Shown here: one piece after another, positions 7,430 to 15,425 of the stretch | Position numbering within the stretch: position 1 is the stretch's first letter | Layout of the letters: every line of letters begins with the position of its first letter | NCBI GenBank assembly: GCA_964346475.1 | Contig: CAYFUM010000005.1 | Location: 20,837-84,836, forward strand | Origin: DTU036 sp964346475 | GTDB lineage: Bacteria > Bacillota > Clostridia > Peptostreptococcales > Acidaminobacteraceae | Direction: 5' to 3' | DNA: 64,000 nucleotides | The notes under the pieces: model-generated | Seen by the model: the letters and a program-made list of their open reading frames with translations, nothing else | Database searches by the model: none | Told to the model about the DNA's origin: nothing | Translations under genes and position numbers: made by a program

Positions 7430-7774
7430 ATGGCAAGAATTAAAGGCGCTGTGAACGCCAAGAAAAAACATAAAAAAGTAATGAAACTGTCCAAGGGATT
7501 TTATGGACAAAAAAGCAAGGTGTTTAAGGCTGCAAATCCCGCAGTTATGCGATCTATGCGTTCCCAATTTGTGGGTAGAAAGCATAGACGTCGTGATTTT
7601 AGAAAGCTCTGGATTACCCGTATAAATGCTGCTACTAGACAAAATGGAATGAGCTATAGCAAATTTATGCACCAGTTAAAACTTTCTGGTATTGAAATCA
7701 ATAGAAAAATGTTAGCAGAAATGGCAGTCAATGATGCCGCTTCCTTTGCTGCACTGGTTGAATCAGTTAAATAA
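7430..7774 (+). CDS. rplT: 50S ribosomal protein L20
   Basis: The 114-aa protein begins 'ARIKGAVNAKKKHKKVMKLSKG', a typical L20 start: a long basic N-terminal extension that threads into 23S rRNA and is needed for 50S assembly. The globular C-terminal part 'LWITRINAATRQNGMSYSKFMHQLKLSGIEINRKMLAEMA' (residues ~60-105) is conserved. In Firmicutes L20 also represses its own operon by binding the infC leader. The start ATG has a 'gggggtagaa' site. No terminator follows, so the lipoprotein gene 15 bp downstream may be read through. Confidence 0.97.
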   Translation: MARIKGAVNAKKKHKKVMKLSKGFYGQKSKVFKAANPAVMRSMRSQFVGRKHRRRDFRKLWITRINAATRQNGMSYSKFMHQLKLSGIEINRKMLAEMAVNDAASFAALVESVK

Positions 7775-7789
7775 TTATCAGGAGGAGAG

Positions 7790-8947
7790 ATGGAGTTTGT
7801 TAGAAGAAAATTAATTGTTTTATTTCTTATTCTTCTACTACTAAGCTCATGTTCCAAGAAGGATATCTCTTCCAAGGAAGAAAATGAGTTGCCCGCAGAA
7901 GAAACATCTACGGGCATTTCCTTTTCTAAGGATGAGGATCTTGAGCTTGTTAGCAGTGAAGGCAAGGTATATATCCTGGGAGATAGGGTGAGAGAACTGG
8001 ATTTTGATGGTGGAAAATTAATTGACACTGAGTATAAATCACCAATCTATCAGGGAGTTAACCACTACTATAGTTTTAGTGAGGGAGTTCTCTCTATTCA
8101 AGAAGCAGGAAGTGAAAAAGTAGTCGATGAGAACATTGTTGATCTGGAAACCTACGAAGACAAGCTTATTTATTCAAATTCAAAGGGAGTTTTTATTTTA
8201 GATTATGCTAGGAAGATCCCTCAGCTAATAAGAGAGAATATTCAAGGAGAGACGCCCTATAGTCTAGAGGACTTTAGCCTAATGGATGGAGGCAAATACG
8301 TCCTTTTTTATGACCATGAGGACAATGTGACTGAGATATATCTCAGCGAAACCTTGGAGCATGTCCTGGATTTTGATGGAAGGGTTAGTTCGACTTCCTG
8401 GAATAGTGATTCCTTTTTGTTTGAAGACCAGGAAAACCTCAACCGTATAGGATATTATCAGATCAGCAGTGAAGAAGTTAGTAAATTTAGTCTAACAACC
8501 AAGGATGAAAGAGTCCTTGCTAGCCCTAGCTTTGATAAGCAGGGCATGGTACGCTTTATTAGTGACAAGGAGGGGATTTTTTCTCTAAACAAACTGGATC
8601 CTCAGACTCAAATGGTTCGCAAAATCAATATGATGAAGACTGAAGATTTATTGCAAGAAAGCCTGATTGATGGAGTCTATGTTTTTCAGTTCAAGAATTA
8701 TTTTTATTATTCCTATGATGATAATGACTATCATTTCTATGCTCTTGAATCCGATTCTTTGAATTTTAGCGATGAGCTAATCTATGTGAGCAAGGGCCAG
8801 GATTTAAAGGTGGTAAAAAAGGATAATTATAAGACTTATTCCTTAAAGGGAAAGCCTGTGGAAAGTCTGGCTACCGGCAGTGAATTCTATTATACTTATG
8901 TAGAAGCTGATAAAAAGATTCTCGATAGAATTAAAATAGACTTTTAA
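7790..8947 (+). CDS. Predicted lipoprotein of unknown function
   Basis: The 385-aa protein starts with a clear lipoprotein signal: R5-R6-K7, a hydrophobic stretch, and the lipobox L-S-S-C with the lipidated cysteine at residue 21. It should be anchored to the outer face of the membrane. The rest is soluble, acidic, and rich in short beta-strand repeats with aromatic residues ('DGGKYVLFYDHEDNVTEIYL', 'NYFYYSYDDNDYHFYAL'). That pattern suggests a beta-propeller; I recognise no family or catalytic motif. AGGAGGAGAG stands just before the ATG. It lies between rplT and comEC with gaps of 15 and 9 bp, probably in one transcript with comEC and holA. Confidence 0.75.
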   Translation: MEFVRRKLIVLFLILLLLSSCSKKDISSKEENELPAEETSTGISFSKDEDLELVSSEGKVYILGDRVRELDFDGGKLIDTEYKSPIYQGVNHYYSFSEGVLSIQEAGSEKVVDENIVDLETYEDKLIYSNSKGVFILDYARKIPQLIRENIQGETPYSLEDFSLMDGGKYVLFYDHEDNVTEIYLSETLEHVLDFDGRVSSTSWNSDSFLFEDQENLNRIGYYQISSEEVSKFSLTTKDERVLASPSFDKQGMVRFISDKEGIFSLNKLDPQTQMVRKINMMKTEDLLQESLIDGVYVFQFKNYFYYSYDDNDYHFYALESDSLNFSDELIYVSKGQDLKVVKKDNYKTYSLKGKPVESLATGSEFYYTYVEADKKILDRIKIDF

Positions 8948-8956
8948 GGAGGCGTT

Positions 8957-10939
8957 ATGAGAAGACCTTGGTTTTTCTGGGGTCTTGTCATGTACCTTAC
9001 TTGTTTTGCGAAAACCTTAGGGATGGAGCTGGTCTTCATCCCTCTTTTAGTACTGTTTTTTATTATAAATCCCAGGAAAGGGATATTCCTAATTGTCTTT
9101 GGCCTAATCCTGCTTAGGCTTTACCTGGTACCCGGCCCAGTTGAGAAGGTTCAGGGTCAGTGTAGTCTTCGAAATTTTTCCCTTCTAGGTCAGGAGAAAG
9201 TAGTGAGTGTTGGGGCTAAAAGATATCTCTTAACGGGCCCGGATCTTCCTGAAGGGTTATATCAAGCCTCCTTTGATATTGAGGGTTTTTCTAAGAAAAG
9301 AGGTCCCAGTGGATTTTGTGAGGAAGATTATTATAAGTCATTGGGGATAGGGGCCAGAGCCCTTAATTGGCAGGGGGATTTAATTGAGGAAAAGCAATTT
9401 CTCTTAAGTAGAATAAGAGAAAGGCTCTATAATAAGAGCAGTATTTTTGGTCCCTATCAGGGCCTGGTATACAGTCTGAGTTTTGGCCTAAAAGAAGGAC
9501 TGAGCTGGGAAGAAAAAGAGCTTTTTTCAAGCCTAGGTCTAATGCATCTTTTTGTCGTCAGTGGCCTTCATCTTGGTATCTATTTTAGGGGTATAGTAGG
9601 GTTGATAGGATTTTTGAGATTACCAAGAATACTGGGAGAACTTCTAGGTCTTCTGCTAGTTTTTTTCTTTAGTTTCTTGAGTGATTTTCACGTCAGTACC
9701 TTAAGGAGCCTGATAATACTCATTCTAGGCATAGTTTCCTTCCACTCTAAAAAGAAAATGGACCCAATAGAGGCTCTGGGTTTTAGTGTTTTCCTACTTC
9801 TCTTATTTAGACCTAGCTTTGCTACGAGTTTTTCCTTTATACTGGGTACTTTAAGCTATGGTATTATTAGAATATCAAGGGATAGAAAGCTTGTTAAGAT
9901 GTATCTCTTGATGCTTCCCCTTCAGCTAATTTTTGTTTCTGAAATAAAATTAGTCTATTATCTGGCCAACGGAATCCTAGCCAGCCTTATGGGATACATT
10001 CTTCCTCTTTTAATGATATCCTATATAAATGGTTTCCTGGCAAGCTTTTCTATCTATCTTTTCACAGCTATTATGAAGATCTTAGACTGGTTAAAGGAAC
10101 TTCCCTGGGCCTGGCAGATGGTACCTGGGGGCTGGTTTTTCCTGATCCTATTTTATTTATTCCTCCTGGGACTTGTGCTTTCTAGAGAGAAAAAGGATGT
10201 CTATAATTTTTTTAAGGATTGGAGGGTTTTAGCCCTATTTCTTATAATATTCCTAGTGATCTATTGCTGGGAAAGTGATTATAGGAGGCAGGGGGTGCAT
10301 TTTTTAGATGTGGGCCAGGGCGATAGCTCATTAATCCTAACCTATGATGGAAAAACCATACTCATTGATACTGGTAGAGGCAGGGCTATTCATCAGCATT
10401 TGCAAGCCCTGGGGATTAACTATGTCGATTTGGTGTTTATAAGTCATTTTGATGAAGACCATAGTAAGGAAGTAGAAAACATTAATTATGGTCTACTATA
10501 CTACCCAAAGGGTAGCTCCTATCCTGCTGGCCTTCCACTGGAAAAAGGTGATATAATAAACTACCATGGGGTGAGGCTTGAAGTTTATTCACCAGAGGAG
10601 CTTTTCTTTGACAGCAACGAAGACTCCATGGTTTTACTAGTTGAATATATGGGGAGAAAACTACTATTTACTGGGGATGTTGGGAAGGATGCTATAAAGG
10701 GTCTACCTAAGACTAGGGTGGATTTTCTTCACTATCCCCATCATGGTAGTAGGCTATCACTGGACCGAAAGTACTATGAAGCCATAGACCCTCTTATGGT
10801 AGTTTTTAGTTATGGAAAAAATAGGTATGGACACCCACATAGAGAGGTAATTGATTTTTTCGAAGGAAGGTTTGACTACTTCGAAACAGGAAAATCTGGA
10901 AGTCTTCATCTGAAAAAACAGGGTTATAGGGTTTATTAG
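8957..10939 (+). CDS. comEC: ComEC/Rec2-type DNA internalisation channel
   Basis: The 660-aa multi-pass membrane protein has three recognisable parts. An N-terminal OB-like region follows the first two membrane helices. The central ComEC membrane domain carries 'LGLMHLFVVSGLHLGIYF' (family signature with S-G-L-H, about residues 194-211). A C-terminal metallo-beta-lactamase-like domain starts at about 447 ('VHFLDVGQGDSSLIL'), with the metal-site motif 'SHFDEDHS' and later 'HYPHHGSR'. In competent bacteria it carries one DNA strand across the membrane. No comEA or comF lies here. The isolated comEC-holA-rpsT order is usual in Firmicutes, and the gene is kept in many species not known to be competent. 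Confidence 0.93.
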   Translation: MRRPWFFWGLVMYLTCFAKTLGMELVFIPLLVLFFIINPRKGIFLIVFGLILLRLYLVPGPVEKVQGQCSLRNFSLLGQEKVVSVGAKRYLLTGPDLPEGLYQASFDIEGFSKKRGPSGFCEEDYYKSLGIGARALNWQGDLIEEKQFLLSRIRERLYNKSSIFGPYQGLVYSLSFGLKEGLSWEEKELFSSLGLMHLFVVSGLHLGIYFRGIVGLIGFLRLPRILGELLGLLLVFFFSFLSDFHVSTLRSLIILILGIVSFHSKKKMDPIEALGFSVFLLLLFRPSFATSFSFILGTLSYGIIRISRDRKLVKMYLLMLPLQLIFVSEIKLVYYLANGILASLMGYILPLLMISYINGFLASFSIYLFTAIMKILDWLKELPWAWQMVPGGWFFLILFYLFLLGLVLSREKKDVYNFFKDWRVLALFLIIFLVIYCWESDYRRQGVHFLDVGQGDSSLILTYDGKTILIDTGRGRAIHQHLQALGINYVDLVFISHFDEDHSKEVENINYGLLYYPKGSSYPAGLPLEKGDIINYHGVRLEVYSPEELFFDSNEDSMVLLVEYMGRKLLFTGDVGKDAIKGLPKTRVDFLHYPHHGSRLSLDRKYYEAIDPLMVVFSYGKNRYGHPHREVIDFFEGRFDYFETGKSGSLHLKKQGYRVY

Positions 10940-10960
10940 ATCACTTTTATAGGAGCGGGA

Positions 10961-11956
10961 ATGGATTATTCGCAGGCTTTAGAGATTTTAAAGGGAGATA
11001 GCTTTCCTTCGGCCGTTATTATCCAGGGAGAAGAAAAATATTTAGTGGCCGATTTAATTCAAAAAATTATAGCTAGATACATTGAACCGGGTATGGAAGA
11101 GGTGGATGTCAGCTTTTTTTCTGGAGAAAATCTTGAGGAGAGGGATTTGTTTTATTCTCTCAGTAGTCCCTCTTTTTTCTCGGAAAAAAGAATAGCTGTT
11201 ATTAGAGATGCACAGAAATTTGCCTTTAGCCAGGATAATATCAAGCAGCTTAAGAGTTTGGAGGAGGGTCTAGTAGTAGTTTTTCTTCCTTCGGCCAAGG
11301 ATGGGTCCTACAGAAGGCTTACAAGAAGTTTTAATCTTATTGATTGTAGGAAGATCAGTAGAAGCCGAATGCATTCCTGGATAAACAAAGAGATGAGAAA
11401 TAAGAAAAAAAGAATAACACCGGAGGCAACTTCCTACCTTATTGACCAGAGCAAGTACTTTGAGTACAAGTCCCAGGTTACCCTTTATTATTTAAAGAGC
11501 GAACTAGATAAACTGGCTTCTCTAGAGGCAGACGAAATAAACTTAGCCTGGGTGGAGTCTCTTATGCAGGCGTCTCCAGAGACCAACGTCTTTTTAATGA
11601 TTGAGCATTTATCCAAAAGGAATCGCAGTCAGGTTTTTAGGCTTTATAGTGATTACCTAGCTTCGGGTGCCAGCCTCTTCGCCCTTGTACCCCTTATGGT
11701 TAGAAATTATTATCAGCTCCTTAGCGTCAAGGTTCTTCAGGAGAGGGGCATTCCTCTGCAGGCTTGGAATAAAAACCTAGGTATAGGCAGCGATTATGTT
11801 AAAAAAAAGCTGGCTGGTATAGCCAGCCAATATAGTAGAAAAGAGCTTCTAAAGGCTCTAGATTTGTGTCTAGAAAAAGAGGCTCTCTATAAGTCTCAAA
11901 GCCTAGATATTGAGAGCTTAATTCAGAACCTTATACTGGACCTTTTGCATATATAA
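10961..11956 (+). CDS. holA: DNA polymerase III delta subunit
   Basis: The 331-aa clamp-loader subunit opens the beta sliding clamp. The N-terminal AAA+-like domain begins 'ALEILKGDSFPSAVIIQGEEKYLVADLIQKI' (shortened: ALEILKGDS...EEKYLV). As expected for delta it has no functional Walker A motif. The C-terminal collar region is present ('YLKSELDKLASL', then 'LFALVPLMVRNYYQLLSVK'). The position directly after comEC and convergent with rpsT is the standard Firmicutes arrangement. The binding site 'aggagcgg' precedes the ATG. Confidence 0.93.
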   Translation: MDYSQALEILKGDSFPSAVIIQGEEKYLVADLIQKIIARYIEPGMEEVDVSFFSGENLEERDLFYSLSSPSFFSEKRIAVIRDAQKFAFSQDNIKQLKSLEEGLVVVFLPSAKDGSYRRLTRSFNLIDCRKISRSRMHSWINKEMRNKKKRITPEATSYLIDQSKYFEYKSQVTLYYLKSELDKLASLEADEINLAWVESLMQASPETNVFLMIEHLSKRNRSQVFRLYSDYLASGASLFALVPLMVRNYYQLLSVKVLQERGIPLQAWNKNLGIGSDYVKKKLAGIASQYSRKELLKALDLCLEKEALYKSQSLDIESLIQNLILDLLHI

Positions 11957-11982
11957 CAAAAAAATGGCAAGAGCCATTTTAT
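11957..11982. terminator. Bidirectional terminator between holA and rpsT
   Basis: AATGGC (11963-11968), the loop AAGA, and GCCATT (11973-11978) form a hairpin. On the minus strand it is followed by a run of seven or more T, an excellent terminator for rpsT. On the plus strand it is followed by TTATTG, a weaker one for holA. Confidence 0.8.
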
Positions 11983-12245
11983 TGTGCCATTGAACTTAGT
12001 TTTTTGTAGAGCCTGGAGATCTTTCTATCTGCATTATTTTTATGGATAACGCCCTTAGAAGCGGTTTTACGAATTACACGTTCTGCATTTTTAAATTTAT
12101 CTTTAGCTACTTCTTGATCGCCACTGTCAACGGCTTCTAGAAACTGTCGAATATATGTTTTCATTTTTGTCTTTTGTGCTTTATTCAAAGCTGTTTTCTT
12201 GCGAAGAACAAGAATTCTCTTTTTTGAAGATTTAATATTTGCCAC
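11979..12245 (-). CDS. rpsT: 30S ribosomal protein S20, GTG start
   Basis: The 88-aa basic, helical protein begins 'ANIKSSKKRILVLRKKTALNK' and keeps the family core 'VIHKNNADRKISRLYKKL'. It binds 16S rRNA early in 30S assembly. The start is GTG at 12243-12245, with a strong AGGAGGTGAG just upstream; no closer ATG is present. It is transcribed alone, opposite to its neighbours, from the promoter at 12279-12307, and ends in a bidirectional terminator. Confidence 0.96.
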   Translation of the reverse strand: MANIKSSKKRILVLRKKTALNKAQKTKMKTYIRQFLEAVDSGDQEVAKDKFKNAERVIRKTASKGVIHKNNADRKISRLYKKLSSMAQ

Positions 12246-12278
12246 GTTCTCACCTCCTAATCTTTATTTAACAGACTG

Positions 12279-12307
12279 ATAATAGCATAAATCAAATGCT
12301 TTAGCAA
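12279..12307 (-). promoter_or_regulatory. rpsT promoter
   Basis: On the minus strand, TTGCTA (12307-12302), a 17-bp spacer and TATTAT (12284-12279) lie about 35 bp before the rpsT start. The spacing is ideal, and each hexamer is one or two mismatches from consensus. Confidence 0.7.
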
Positions 12308-12381
12308 GGATTTTTATCTAAAGATTCTCCGAAATATTAGAATGGATTTTAAATATCAGCTTCATTATATTGGGAGGATAG

Positions 12382-12495
12382 ATGTCTTTTCTTTCTAAGA
12401 CTGGGCCTGGCTATAGCTCCCTATATTTATATTCCTGTGAGAAAAGACCTACTATCCATGATATAATTAAACCCGGAGGAAATAAATGGATTTAG
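12382..12495 (+). CDS. Possible 37-codon small ORF before lepA
   Basis: An ATG preceded by a GGGAGGAT site opens a 37-aa reading frame (MSFLSKTGPG...) that overlaps the lepA start by 10 bp in another frame. It has no family I know, and the lepA -10 element lies inside it. It could be a leader peptide, but chance is at least as likely. Confidence 0.2.
   Translation: MSFLSKTGPGYSSLYLYSCEKRPTIHDIIKPGGNKWI
12459..12467 (+). promoter_or_regulatory. Extended -10 promoter of lepA
   Basis: TGaTATAAT is an extended -10 element. No good -35 stands 16-18 bp upstream. The start would fall near 12474, giving a leader of only about 12 nt that contains the GGAGGA site of lepA. Confidence 0.45.
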
Positions 12496-14288
12496 ATAGG
12501 ATACGGAATTTTTCAATAATAGCCCACATAGACCATGGTAAGAGTACCCTGGCCGACCGTCTCATAGAGCTCAGTGGGGCTCTTAGTCAAAGAGAGATGA
12601 AAAGCCAGGTCCTAGACAACATGGAACTTGAAAGAGAACGGGGCATCACTATTAAGTTACAGACATCTAGGTTGAATTACAAGGCCAAGGATGGTGTAGA
12701 CTATGTATTTAACCTGATCGATACGCCAGGTCATGTTGACTTTAGCTATGAGGTTTCAAGGAGTCTAGCTGCCTGCGAAGGGGCACTTTTAGTAGTCGAC
12801 GCCTCCCAGGGTGTAGAGGCCCAGACTATTGCCAATGTTTATCTAGCTGATGGCGAAGGACTGGAGATAGTTCCTGTTCTCAATAAGGTTGATCTACCCT
12901 CTGCGCGTGTTGAAGAGGTCAGGGAAGAGATTGAGGATATAATTGGTATTGATGCCCAAGACGCCCCAGAAATCAGTGCTAAGACGGGTCTAAACATAGA
13001 GGAGGTTTTTGAAACCATAGTAAAGAAAATTCCCCCTCCAAAGGGAGATAGCAGGGCCCCTCTTAAGGCCCTGGTTTTTGACTCCTTCTATGACTCCTAT
13101 AAGGGAGCCATCCCCTTGATTAGGATATTTGATGGAGAGGTAAAAAAAGGGGACAGAGTATATATGATGGCCTCGGGCGAAAGCTTTGAGGTTACCGAGG
13201 TAGGCCATTTTACGCCTGCAATGGTGCCAGTTGAAAGTCTCAGCGCGGGAGATGTTGGCTATCTTAGCGCCAGCATAAAGGACGTGGGCCATGTAAGGGT
13301 AGGAGAAACCATCACCCATAGTAATAGGAGGGTGGATGAGGCTCTACCGGGATATAAAAAGGCGCTTCCAATGGTTTTTTGTGGTCTTTATCCTGCTGAA
13401 GGTGAAGACTATGAAAATATTAGAGAGGCTTTGGAGAGACTCCAGCTAAATGATGCAGCCTTGACCTTCGAACCTGAGACCAGTGTTGCCTTGGGTTTTG
13501 GCTATAGATGCGGATTCTTAGGACTTTTGCATATGGAAATAATCCAGGAACGTTTAGAAAGAGAATTTGATCTGGACTTAATAGCAACGGCCCCCAGCGT
13601 AATATATAAGATTCTGACGACGTCCGATGAAACCCTTTTTATTCAAAACCCCAGTAATTTACCAGATCCTACAAGGATCGGGGCCTTTTATGAACCCCTG
13701 GTGAAGGCGAATATTTTTGTTCCCAAGGAGTATGTGGGTAATGTAATGGACCTTTGCCAACAGCGACGGGGAGAATTTCTCCATATGGAGTATATAGACG
13801 ATAGAAGGGTCCTTTTAGACTACTATCTACCTTTGAATGAGATTATTTATGATTTCTTTGATGCTTTAAAAAGTAGGACCAGGGGCTATGGTTCCTTTGA
13901 TTATGAGTTCTATGACTATGTTGAGAGTGATTTAGTAAAGCTTGACATTCTAATTAACAAGGAGCTTATTGATGCCTTTAGTATGATAGTCCATCGCGAA
14001 AAGGCTGTTCCCAGGGGTAGGCAAATTGTAGAGAGACTCAAGGATGTCATTCCTAGACAACAATTTCCTATACCCATACAAGCTGCCCTAGGCAATAATA
14101 TAGTGGCTAGGGAGACGGTGAGAGCCCTTAGAAAGGATGTCCTTGCCAAGTGCTATGGTGGGGATATAAGTAGAAAAAAGAAACTCCTAGAGAAGCAGAA
14201 GGAGGGAAAAAAGAGGATGCGTCAGTTTGGCAGCGTAGAAGTTCCTCAACAGGCCTTCCTATCCGTCCTTAAATTTGATGATGAATAA
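12486..14288 (+). CDS. lepA: Elongation factor 4 (LepA) GTPase
   Basis: The 600-aa translational GTPase acts on stalled or mistranslocated ribosomes. The G domain has G1 'AHIDHGKSTL' (about 13-22), the G2 region 'RERGITIKLQ', G3 'DTPGH' and G4 'NKVD'. Domain 2 follows, then EF-G-like domains, and the LepA-specific C-terminal domain ends 'AFLSVLKFDDE'. Length equals the family norm of about 600. GGAGGA precedes the ATG. In many spore formers gpr and spoIIP sit between rpsT and lepA; they are missing here. It overlaps hemW by 8 bp. Confidence 0.97.
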   Translation: MDLDRIRNFSIIAHIDHGKSTLADRLIELSGALSQREMKSQVLDNMELERERGITIKLQTSRLNYKAKDGVDYVFNLIDTPGHVDFSYEVSRSLAACEGALLVVDASQGVEAQTIANVYLADGEGLEIVPVLNKVDLPSARVEEVREEIEDIIGIDAQDAPEISAKTGLNIEEVFETIVKKIPPPKGDSRAPLKALVFDSFYDSYKGAIPLIRIFDGEVKKGDRVYMMASGESFEVTEVGHFTPAMVPVESLSAGDVGYLSASIKDVGHVRVGETITHSNRRVDEALPGYKKALPMVFCGLYPAEGEDYENIREALERLQLNDAALTFEPETSVALGFGYRCGFLGLLHMEIIQERLEREFDLDLIATAPSVIYKILTTSDETLFIQNPSNLPDPTRIGAFYEPLVKANIFVPKEYVGNVMDLCQQRRGEFLHMEYIDDRRVLLDYYLPLNEIIYDFFDALKSRTRGYGSFDYEFYDYVESDLVKLDILINKELIDAFSMIVHREKAVPRGRQIVERLKDVIPRQQFPIPIQAALGNNIVARETVRALRKDVLAKCYGGDISRKKKLLEKQKEGKKRMRQFGSVEVPQQAFLSVLKFDDE

Positions 14289-15372
14289 GTTGGCTGTATA
14301 TGTACATCTGCCCTTTTGCAGAAAAAAATGCTATTATTGCGATTTTCTTAGCTTCTCTTCTGGAGCTGAGCTTAGAAGATCCTATCTGGATGCCTTAATC
14401 AAGGAGGCAGAGCTCTACAGCGAGATAACTGGAGAAAGGGGAGTTTCCAGCCTGTATTTTGGCGGTGGAACCCCCAGTCTTTTGAGTCTAGATGAGCTTG
14501 ACTATTTATTTGAGAGACTCTTTAAAATATTAAAACCCCAGGGGGAGCTGAGCTTTGAGATGAATCCTGAAGATGTGTCACGGGATAAGGTTCAGCTTTT
14601 AAAGAGTTACGGAGATTTTCGAATTAGTCTGGGTGCCCAAAGTTTTGATGATAGACTTCTAAATCTTTTTGGTAGAGTCCATGATGCAGCCACCACTTAT
14701 AGGAGCTGTGAGGTTCTTCGAGGCTGTGGGGTAGACAACTTTTCCCTTGATCTTATTTATGCCGTGTCGGAAGAGTTTTCTATGGAAGAAAATATTCGGG
14801 CCATATCATCACTTATGCCCAGTCACATTTCCTGCTACGCCTTAGAGCTTCACCCTACTAGACCCCTGGCCAAACTCATTAGGGAGCCCGGGGAAGAGCT
14901 CTACAGGCGAGATTGGGACTATCTAAAAGAAGGGCTGGGGAAGCTGGGTTTTACCAGGTATGAAATTTCTAGTTTTACGTCTAATAGCAGCTATAGTCTT
15001 CATAACCTGAATTACTGGCAGGGAGGGGATTATCTAGGCCTGGGTCTAGGTGCCCATGGGTTTTTAAGACCCTTTAGGTATTCAAATGAAAGAAATCTAA
15101 AAAAATACTTAGAGGTTTTATCTAATGGACAGATGCCTCTAGCTGAAAAAAACCTCTTAACTATGGATGAAGAGAGGTTTGAATACTTTATGCTAGGTTT
15201 AAGGGTTATAGATGGAATCGACTTAGGTGGATTAAAACCCCTTAAACCTAAAGAGGTTCAAGCTATAGAAAAACACAGGAAACTAGGACTGATGGAACTA
15301 GAGGGAAATAGACTCAGGATTACTGACGAGGGCTTCAACCTATTTAACTATATTTTGGTGGATTTTCTCTAG
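14281..15372 (+). CDS. hemW: Radical SAM protein HemW
   Basis: The 363-aa HemN-like protein carries the radical SAM cluster motif C-x3-C-x2-C as 'CRKKCYYC' at about residues 15-22. It also has 'YFGGGTPSLLS', the SAM-binding GGGTP. The C-terminal HemN domain ends with 'RITDEGFNLFNYI'. HemW is thought to be a haem chaperone, not a coproporphyrinogen oxidase; the first residue of an added N-terminal HemN-type motif is absent, as in HemW. Start ATGs at 14278 and 14281 are both possible. I chose the second, which overlaps the lepA stop (ATGAATAA). Gene order lepA-hemW-hrcA is usual, but here another gene is inserted. Confidence 0.93.
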   Translation: MNKLAVYVHLPFCRKKCYYCDFLSFSSGAELRRSYLDALIKEAELYSEITGERGVSSLYFGGGTPSLLSLDELDYLFERLFKILKPQGELSFEMNPEDVSRDKVQLLKSYGDFRISLGAQSFDDRLLNLFGRVHDAATTYRSCEVLRGCGVDNFSLDLIYAVSEEFSMEENIRAISSLMPSHISCYALELHPTRPLAKLIREPGEELYRRDWDYLKEGLGKLGFTRYEISSFTSNSSYSLHNLNYWQGGDYLGLGLGAHGFLRPFRYSNERNLKKYLEVLSNGQMPLAEKNLLTMDEERFEYFMLGLRVIDGIDLGGLKPLKPKEVQAIEKHRKLGLMELEGNRLRITDEGFNLFNYILVDFL

Positions 15373-15393
15373 ATAGCCATAGAAAATTCACTG

Positions 15394-15402
15394 TGTTATA
15401 AT
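15394..15402 (+). promoter_or_regulatory. Extended -10 promoter of the P-type ATPase-like gene
   Basis: TGtTATAAT stands 23 bp before the ATG at 15426. No convincing -35 is present. Together with the terminator at 17952 it suggests that the gene forms its own unit. Confidence 0.45.
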
Positions 15403-15425
15403 GCTTAGACAGAATTGGAGGTTAC

